64,000 bases of DNA from Siphonodentalium dalli (lineage: Eukaryota > Mollusca > Scaphopoda > Gadilida > Siphonodentaliidae), in NCBI GenBank assembly GCA_032622095.1, contig CP136064.1:197563948-197627947 (forward strand), written 5' to 3'. The notes beneath the pieces are model-generated. The model did no database searches. It worked only from the letters and a program-made list of their open reading frames with translations, and was not told where the DNA came from. The position numbers and the translations under genes were made by a program. Positions 57,376 to 64,000 of the stretch are shown here, in pieces. Position 1 is the stretch's first letter; every line of letters begins with the position of its first letter.

Positions 57376-57466
57376 GTATGCATTCTGATCCGCTGTCGTT
57401 ATTCATTCCATAACGTAATGCCTCAGGCCAGTCGAAAATTGGTTGCTCGTCATCTTCATTATATTG

Positions 57467-57995
57467 AAATTTTGGAAGTTTTGGAAATTTTGGAAGTTTT
57501 TGAAATTTTTGAAATTTTGGAAGTTTTGGAATTTTTTGGAGTTTTGGAAATTTTGGAAGTTTTGGAAATTTTGGAAATTTTGGAAATTTTTGGAGTTTTG
57601 GAAATTTTGTAAGTTTTGGAAATTTTGGAAATTTTGGAAATTTTGGAAGTTTTGGAAATTTTGGAAGTTTTGGAAATTCTGGAAATTTTGGAAGTTTTTG
57701 AAATTTTTGAAATATTTGAAAGTTTTTGAAATTTTTGAAATATTTGAAAGTTTTTGAAATTTTGGAAGTTTTTGAAATTTTGGAAGTTTTGGGTTTTGAA
57801 AAAATATTTTGGGTTTTGATATTTTGGGAATATTTTAGTACAACCAATTTTACCCTCAAACAATTTTACCCTCAAACAATTTTTAGACCCAAAGATTCTA
57901 TTTTTAGATGTGAAGGTAACGAGACACCCACAACCAATTTTAGACCCCAAAGATTCTATTTTTAGATGTGAGAGTAACGAGGCCCCTATTCTTCT
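57467..57995 (-). repeat. satellite and terminal repeat, right end
   Basis: Mirror of 48704-49242, with the 9-bp satellite about 9 bp shorter. It ends CCCCTATTCTTCT at 57995. Confidence 0.85.
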
Positions 57996-58001
57996 GAAAA
58001 G
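57996..58001 (+). repeat. target-site duplication GAAAAG, right
   Basis: Direct repeat of 48698-48703. Joining the flanks across one copy gives an uninterrupted CAGTGAAAAGCTTGCG, the expected empty site. Confidence 0.8.
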
Positions 58002-61000
58002 CTTGCGAATGTCGATATGTCGGATTATCGCTGGGTGTATTGCGCACTCATCTGTTAACCATTTGTCGGCGTGCTAAGTTTCACGGGGCCAATAAATGTC
58101 ATATCATGTTGGGATGCTGGGTTCAAATTATGCACGGGCGTATATAGATATATTTTGGGATGGGGTTCATAAACAGAGAGAAGTTACCTTTGATAAATAC
58201 AGGGTTTCCACAGACATGTTGTGACAAAGTCGATTCTCACCAAAGTACTCAGCAATTGGGAATTTCCGGCCCGGACGTGTCAATAGGGGGTTGGTGCATC
58301 ACCCTAATCTTCATTACAAAGTTCATGATGACCCCACATATAATTGAATTAAGGAGTTAAATGGCAATCAGTTGAGAAGTTTCGATCGGTTGGAGTTGTT
58401 GTGTTTGATATTTCTAACAGTTGAAAATCTTGAGTATAACCAATGCTGTGCAAACATATAGTTTCACGGTCTCGGAATTATTATCTGGTTCAAAGGATGG
58501 AGGTGCACTCGGACAGCGGATAACTATACATGAACGTTACCGCGATTCCATGAAAATGCCATAAAAATGGCACTGAGTTTGAAATTTAAGACTGGAGAAT
58601 AGGTTGTAATCATTCCAATAGTTAATTTTCCAGCTAATATAACTGCAAATTATACTTTATACCACAATTATAATGTTTTCCTCCATTCAGTCTAATTTGG
58701 TTGTAAAATCTAAGTTGGACATACCCCCTTCTCCATAAACAAAAAGTAATACCAACCCTTTGGGAAAGGAAAATATACTTGAATTATATATTTGCACCCT
58801 TTCCACTTGGAAATATTTTTATCAGTCTGTTATCTCCGGCAATTCAGTTTTTTTTTTAAATTAAGTTTCCCTGCTCAATTTGATACAATATAATCACCAT
58901 GTGTAGGTGTTTTTTTTTGTCGGTGGGGTTTATTTCCACCCGTCTCTCTCCTCTTTTTGATCGTACATACATCATTAAATATATTTGATCGTGAAGCATG
59001 TAAATACCAGAAAAGCCAAGACGAGCTGTATATAACTATATATAGACTTCTATGCAATTATAACCCAATTATCGGAAACTAGTCACATAGATGTACCTTT
59101 TTCACCAACTAAACCGCTCGCCAACTGATTCAAATAGGCATTGCTATATCTATTCCCGTATATCATTAGAGTAATTTCCCTTCACATGTTAACAAGTGTT
59201 CGCCTTCACGCCCAGCAAACGGAGATCTGTAGTTCTGGATTTTGTCTGCTCTTGTAATTGGTGGGAAATCGCACGCACATAAATTGTCGGTATCCATAGT
59301 ATTCGGCACGTTCAACTGTTAGGAATCTATAGTACAGGGTCCAGGCGATCAAATAACCAACCAACCATGTTGGCATACTTGTTAACAAGTGGCCCTCTAT
59401 CGACGCAGATAATTATTCACCATATGGACTCAATTTCGAAGGTATATAAAGCGTACTATACAAACTTCGACCTGTTTCGAACATTCAACCGCCATTACCA
59501 CTTTACATTGTATCACAACCTTGTAACACAATTCAGATGCAATATTATTGCTGAACGCAAATTATATGCGTGTACTCTCAAGTATCAAACCATAGACAGT
59601 AACATGAGATGGGTCGTATTGTAGTATGCAAGCTATGAAGTTAAATTGTCTGGAACATGAGTAGCAAAACAAACTTATGTGCATCATTCCCTTACCGTCC
59701 GTACATTTGCATGATGTTGTGGATTAACATGTACACGGATTTAGCCTGTTACTTTGCGTAAGCTTAGATTTGATACACATTTATAGGGCTTCATCTGATA
59801 TTTGCTTCATACCGTGATTTTATAGAACCCGGCACTCTCAACCATGCATTCGCGCAAACGAACAACGTTGTGTATTAACATTTCTTCGATTTCATTTGAG
59901 ATTAGGTTGGTTTCTGGACGGTTAGGTTGTTTACATCCGGGGTCTCCATAATCCCCGGGACGGATGACTATAGAGCTTCCGTGTTTGAGCAGGGAATTTT
60001 AATTGTTTAACTTTTTAAAATTGGACTACAGTTTTCAATCTTGACGTTATAAGCCCACCCTTTTGCGCTGTTGTTGTGTGGTATCGAAATATACTTAACA
60101 CATATATGATAATCATTTATTATATAATATGCCTATTAAGTAGCGGAAAATTACAGAAACGTAGATCGTAGTATGTATATCTCTTATATAGAAGCCAGAG
60201 TGAAATACGATATCGTTATTTCACTGTAGGTTTCGTTATATTTCACTGCAGCATGCCGGTGGTTTACGCGAGCGAAAAGTTTAAAGACAAATTCTATAAC
60301 CACGCGTTATTGTAAATTGTCTGCAAGCATCGTTTATAAGCCATAAGCTTATTCGAAACACGGGTTATTTCTTATAATTCAATCCGTCATTTCACAGGGG
60401 AAGCACCATAAGTAGACGGCAGAAGTAAAAACTTTCCACAGAAAATCACACCCGCATAAAGTTGAAACAGACATGCACACTTGACACTCAAGTGTCGTCG
60501 GATTTTCGGCGTTTTTGATTGGTTCGCCGGTACTTAACACGCACTGTTCAGCTGGGGCCCGTGCGCGTGAGATTTCTATATTTCGACTGTGGTGACACGG
60601 ATACTTGTTAGTTTCGATTCCGTGTTTCATTTATGTGCACGAGTGTTGGTGTTTTATCTAGGCAACTGTGCACTTATGAATAGTAGGAAGTATTCTTCAA
60701 ATTGCGGTATTATTAAAAGGAAAAATGCCGCGATAGCTGAGCAACTTTGGGCATATAATAAAAAGAATACCTAAAGTTTTTGTTTGAATACCTGAAATAT
60801 CTCATACGCATGTTTTGCCAAAATTTCCTGGTAATTAAAAATGGATTTAAAAAAATCTGTCAGGAATATCTTGGTAAAATTTGGTTTAAGCGATTATTGT
60901 GACACAATATTTAAGAACCATCGACCCATTAGATATTATAGCCTCATTTACTTTACATTTTTGGCAGGAACAATATTTAAAATTTCACTGTTTTCCGGTA

Positions 61001-61690
61001 CAAAGAACTTCTGGATAACATTTTTTTTCAATGGTGCAGTTCATTAATCCATTATATCATATCTGAAGATCACGAGGGGAGACTTATATTTTCTTGATTA
61101 ATTAAATTTAATGATTATTTTCAATTAGAAAGGCAACTATCCATAAATAAGTTTCTATATTTGAGAATGCTCATGTCATGCGTGTTAATCAATGAAATAT
61201 TGGGCTGAGATGCGTTCTGGGCCATGGGTTCGTAACCAAGTTAAAGCTGACAACCATACCTCTTAATACTGTGGTCCAATTCCAGTTGATTGCTCACTGC
61301 ATGCGAAAACAACAATGCACGTATCAACATTTGTTTATATTTGTGACTGCTTTATTCTTCAGTATAATATATGATATGCAATTAAAAGCCTAAATCAACA
61401 TTGGTACCAACGAAGCCTCCTCTCATAGAGCCAAGACAATAAGCTATTTGGTGGTTGGAGTGCTGTGTGAAATTATTAATTATTATATCAGTTCTTGGTA
61501 CCGAAAGTGATAAAAAAGAGACTAATTTTCACCTCCTCAAATGTATTAAAATCCATTGTTTTTATCGTCTCGTACCAATTGCTCAGATTATATATACAAC
61601 TAGCAGGTTAGCCCGCCACTGGCGGCAATCGTCAGAAACATGACAATTTTTAATTAATTTTTTTAATTAATGTTTTAAATTAATTATTTA
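58002..61690. other. intergenic, one repeat end, nothing else recognised
   Basis: 59320-59341 is the inverted partner of the repeat end at about 39630-39652. A small GAAATA(C/T)..GTTATTTCACTG repeat occurs at 60200-60258. T-runs lie at 58850 and 58910. Frames at 59367-59624 (+) and 60379-60630 (-) have no motif. No gene is supported. Confidence 0.4.
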
Positions 61691-61765
61691 ATTGAATTTT
61701 TTGTTTTTCAATGAGTTAATTGTGCCTTTTTAATTTTGCAATTGAATTTTTTGTTTTTCAATGAG
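61691..61765 (+). repeat. 50-bp AT-rich tandem repeat, site of TTAA insertion
   Basis: ATTGAATTTTTTGTTTTTCA starts at 61691 and again at 61741. The first unit continues ATGAGTTAATTGTGCC. The second is cut at ATGAG by the element at 61766 and resumes as TTGTGCC at 62267. Confidence 0.9.
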
Positions 61766-62266
61766 TTAAAGGCACGTGAGGGCTTAGTTGTCGAAAATAT
61801 TCATATTTGTTCCAATCACCGTAAACAGAAAAACATTAAAAGCATACTGTTTCGTTCATATATACCATGACCATCGCGTAAACAGCATGTTATCATAAAG
61901 ATTTACTATATTTTACCTAAGCAAGAGCCTGATTGTGTTGCAGAAGACAGCACAATGCTGCTGGCTAATCACACACAAATGGCATAAACGCTCTTTATTC
62001 GTTCCATATCAGGAATTCACCCACAAAGAACGCTCTTTATGTTTACCATCATAATATAAACAAACACCAGAAAAGTAACTTTTAATGCTTTTGTTTACAT
62101 AACAATGGTCAAAAATATGACAATAACATACTGTTTATGCGATATTTCTTATTTGTATACGGACAAAGTCTTTCTACATTTTGTTGTTCTTTCTGCTTGT
62201 GGCGGTTTTTGACGGGTGGAAATATTTTCACAGGATACCCACCGCCAAGGCCAATCGTACCTTTAA
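61766..62266 (-). mobile_element. TTAA-flanked non-autonomous DNA element, copy 4
   Basis: A 501-bp reverse-orientation copy with borders TTAAAGGCACGTGAGG and GGCCAATCGTACCTTTAA. It interrupts a tandem repeat whose neighbouring unit still shows the uninterrupted TTAA, so target and duplication are directly visible. It is closest to copy 3 at 32044. Confidence 0.92.
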
Positions 62267-63635
62267 TTGTGCCTTTTTAATTTTTTAATTGAATTTTTTG
62301 TTTTTCAATTTTACCCGATTTTTTTTTTCAATGAACCCGTCCATGACACTTCCCGTATTTAGCAAGTTTGAGCTCAATCGGTTCGAGTCTATAACGGACA
62401 CACACATATATATGACACTTCCCGTAGGTAGCAAGTTTGAGCTCAATCGGCATTCCCTGGAATTTCCCAGAAGATATTCATGGGGAGGTCAAGTGACCAA
62501 TTTTGAAATTTTCTGGTCGCACTCGTCTGTAGGTCTGAGGAATTCTCGGCTAGATATTGTTACCAACATGACATATTTAAATTAATCCCGCCGTCCACCC
62601 CCATCACCAACGTGACGTAATTTTGGTACCATGTGTTGCGTTCTAAAAATAGGTCGATTGCAGTGGATTCGTAGATGACGAAATATGAGTGCGACAGAGA
62701 ATATTGTTTGATCGAAAGCATTTGAATTAATACGTCACAAGACTCGCCTTGATGCTGGCTAATATATATTTGTCCCTGCTAGGTGTTGGGAATGTGAATT
62801 AAAATTGAGGGGATGCCGTGGGGGTCTAATCCGATGAAAATGTCCCCGTTCCTATGAAGCGAGTTCCAGATAACGTAAACAAACGCCGTCCCCCGTTCAG
62901 TATGCGAAAGCCGAAGGGAATGAAGAGCGTTAACCGGTTAACGAACGCAAATATGGAAGATGTTTATCAACGACACTGCGGATAGGAACGCTCTTTAACT
63001 ATCAACACTATTAACCCCGAAGTGCCGTTTTTTTGAGACTGAGAGTGGAGAACGGGTGCTATGAGCTTCTCCAAAACGCCGCGACGACCATTCCCGTGGG
63101 TTTTTAACCTTAGATGGGAAGTTTGAGCCCAATCGGTGCAGCCGTTTTCGATTCTATAAAGTACACACATATATATACGGAAGTCTCAAAAGTAGATAGT
63201 AGATGAAGATGATGATATGTGGAATTCAAGATTTTTCACTAAATATATCCAGAGAAATTCTTTGTTGAAAATATCTTGCCAATTTGGCTGGATTTATGCA
63301 AAACGTGCGTCTCTTCCTTAATTTTTAACTCCCCGACTTATTTGAAACAGGTTGATGTGACACAAATCACCCTCACACGCGCGCTATCAGGAGACCCTAA
63401 AAGCTCAAAGCTTACTTTATGGTCCCTCCATATCATCTATGTCTATATTTGTAATATTGAAATATGTGGAATAAATATTGATCACAACACCAAATATCAT
63501 GCCGTTGTTCGTTTTATTGGAGGAAAGTCCATATATATAGAGAGATGGTTAACGGGACACAATGCACTCGCAGTGTGTAAATGTGCGTAAAAGTCTGCAA
63601 AACCATCACCATGAACATGAACATGGAGTCTTAAC
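62267..63635. other. intergenic with retroelement-tail-like repeats
   Basis: AGCAAGTTTGAGCTCAATCG occurs at about 62360 and 62430. A related AAGTTTGAGCCCAATCGGTG occurs at about 63119 and is followed by TTCTATAAAGTACACACATA. These look like 3' tails of non-LTR elements. GCGTTAACCGGTTAACG at 62928-62944 is a small palindrome. No gene was recognised. Confidence 0.45.
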
Positions 63636-63749
63636 AATGGTTTCATCACGCGGAAATTCGTCATTGGAGAACTATCAATATTATTATTATATCTTTAATA
63701 ATAATATTGATAGTTCTCCAATAACGAATTTCCGCGTGATGAAACCATT
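63636..63749. repeat. foldback repeat, ~50-bp arms
   Basis: AATGGTTTCATCACGCGGAA at 63636 pairs with TTCCGCGTGATGAAACCATT ending at 63749. The arms continue through TTGGAGAACTATCAATATTA (about 63663) to a short ATATCTTTAA centre. This is a nearly perfect hairpin MITE. Confidence 0.85.
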
Positions 63750-64000
63750 ATTATGTAGACACAACTGTTACAGTTATTTGTCAACAACCTTCGCTAATCG
63801 TGTAGTAAGTTCAAATATTTTAGTCTGAATATATTTTCAAAATATTTTTCAATGCTTTGACCTTATTTATCGATTATTTTTTTTACCTTTTTATCAATGT
63901 TTACCATAAAAAATAATTTAATTAAACTTTAGTATTTTATTGGACAAATTGGACTTTTATCGCACTTCTACTGTTTGAATAATAATAGTTTTGATATGAG
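63750..64000. other. AT-rich window end
   Basis: No gene, repeat or signal was recognised. Confidence 0.4.

Larger units (their letters stand above)
48704..57995. mobile_element. 9.29-kb palindromic Polinton-like element (snap-back form)
   Basis: The two ~4.65-kb arms (48704 to about 53369, and about 53370 to 57995) are near-identical reverse complements. The ends are AGAAGAATAGGGGCCTCG and its complement, flanked by direct GAAAAG. Polinton/Maverick elements are known to start 5'-AG, to have terminal inverted repeats and to make 6-bp target duplications through a retrovirus-like integrase. Each arm holds the same three small genes and the same satellites. No integrase, protein-primed DNA polymerase, ATPase, protease or capsid gene is present, so the element cannot move alone. 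The interpretation that one terminal segment was fold-back copied to give a symmetric genome, later integrated, is inference. The structure itself is seen directly. Confidence 0.75.

Noticed and set aside
48704-57995. Palindrome as a read or assembly artefact (missed adapter or chimeric read)
   Set aside because: The outer flanks differ, a 6-bp direct duplication surrounds it, and the arms carry different substitutions and satellite counts. Raw-read confirmation would still be desirable.

Overview
This window looks like non-coding-rich nuclear DNA from a marine invertebrate, most likely a lophotrochozoan such as a mollusc. The reasons are AT-rich sequence, almost no long open frames, intron and polyadenylation signals of animal type, very many short TTAA- and TA-flanked elements, 165-bp-class tandem repeats, and abundant TACATGTA-type palindromes. 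This assignment is an inference from repeat style. No marker gene confirms it, and nothing looks bacterial.

Host genes are few. The one convincing host coding exon is a 589-codon open frame at 25532-27301 (+), in an exon that probably starts at 25469 and ends near a poly(A) signal at 27827. It predicts a disordered, cytosolic or nuclear protein of unknown function. A second likely coding exon lies on the minus strand at 1940-2327, with C/G-ending codons and Asn/Ser runs. A possible small secreted-protein exon lies at 14810-15103 (-). No RNA genes were recognised.

Most of the window is mobile and repeat DNA. It includes: four ~500-bp TTAA-flanked elements of one family (10911, 11683, 32044, and 61766 on the minus strand) plus diverged relatives; a 1.55-kb piggyBac-type non-autonomous element (23783-25336) just upstream of the 589-codon gene; a 236-bp piggyBac-type MITE (39320-39555); a tandem trio of TA-flanked hairpin MITEs (29200-29676); a TA-flanked 793-bp element built from GGTACTCTAGAGTACC-like palindromes (36440-37232); a foldback element (21038-21851); a 42-bp minisatellite (about 4505-4978); and many tandem arrays with 100-230-bp units.

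The outstanding feature is a 9.29-kb near-perfect palindrome at 48704-57995. Both ends start 5'-AG and it is flanked by a 6-bp direct repeat, GAAAAG, so the whole palindrome was inserted as one unit. Each arm carries the same three tightly packed small genes, read from the centre outward: a 108-aa protein, a 64-aa protein and a 189-aa C2H2 zinc-finger/acidic protein. Each arm also carries TGAGCAAA and AAAACTTCC satellites. The centre is a GC-rich sequence able to fold into a Y shape. 5'-AG ends with 6-bp target duplications are the signature of Polinton/Maverick elements, and the gene style fits that group. I infer a non-autonomous, snap-back (fold-back copied) derivative of a Polinton-like, virus-like element. 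The left arm's zinc-finger gene carries a stop codon where the right arm has Glu103, so the two arms have begun to diverge.
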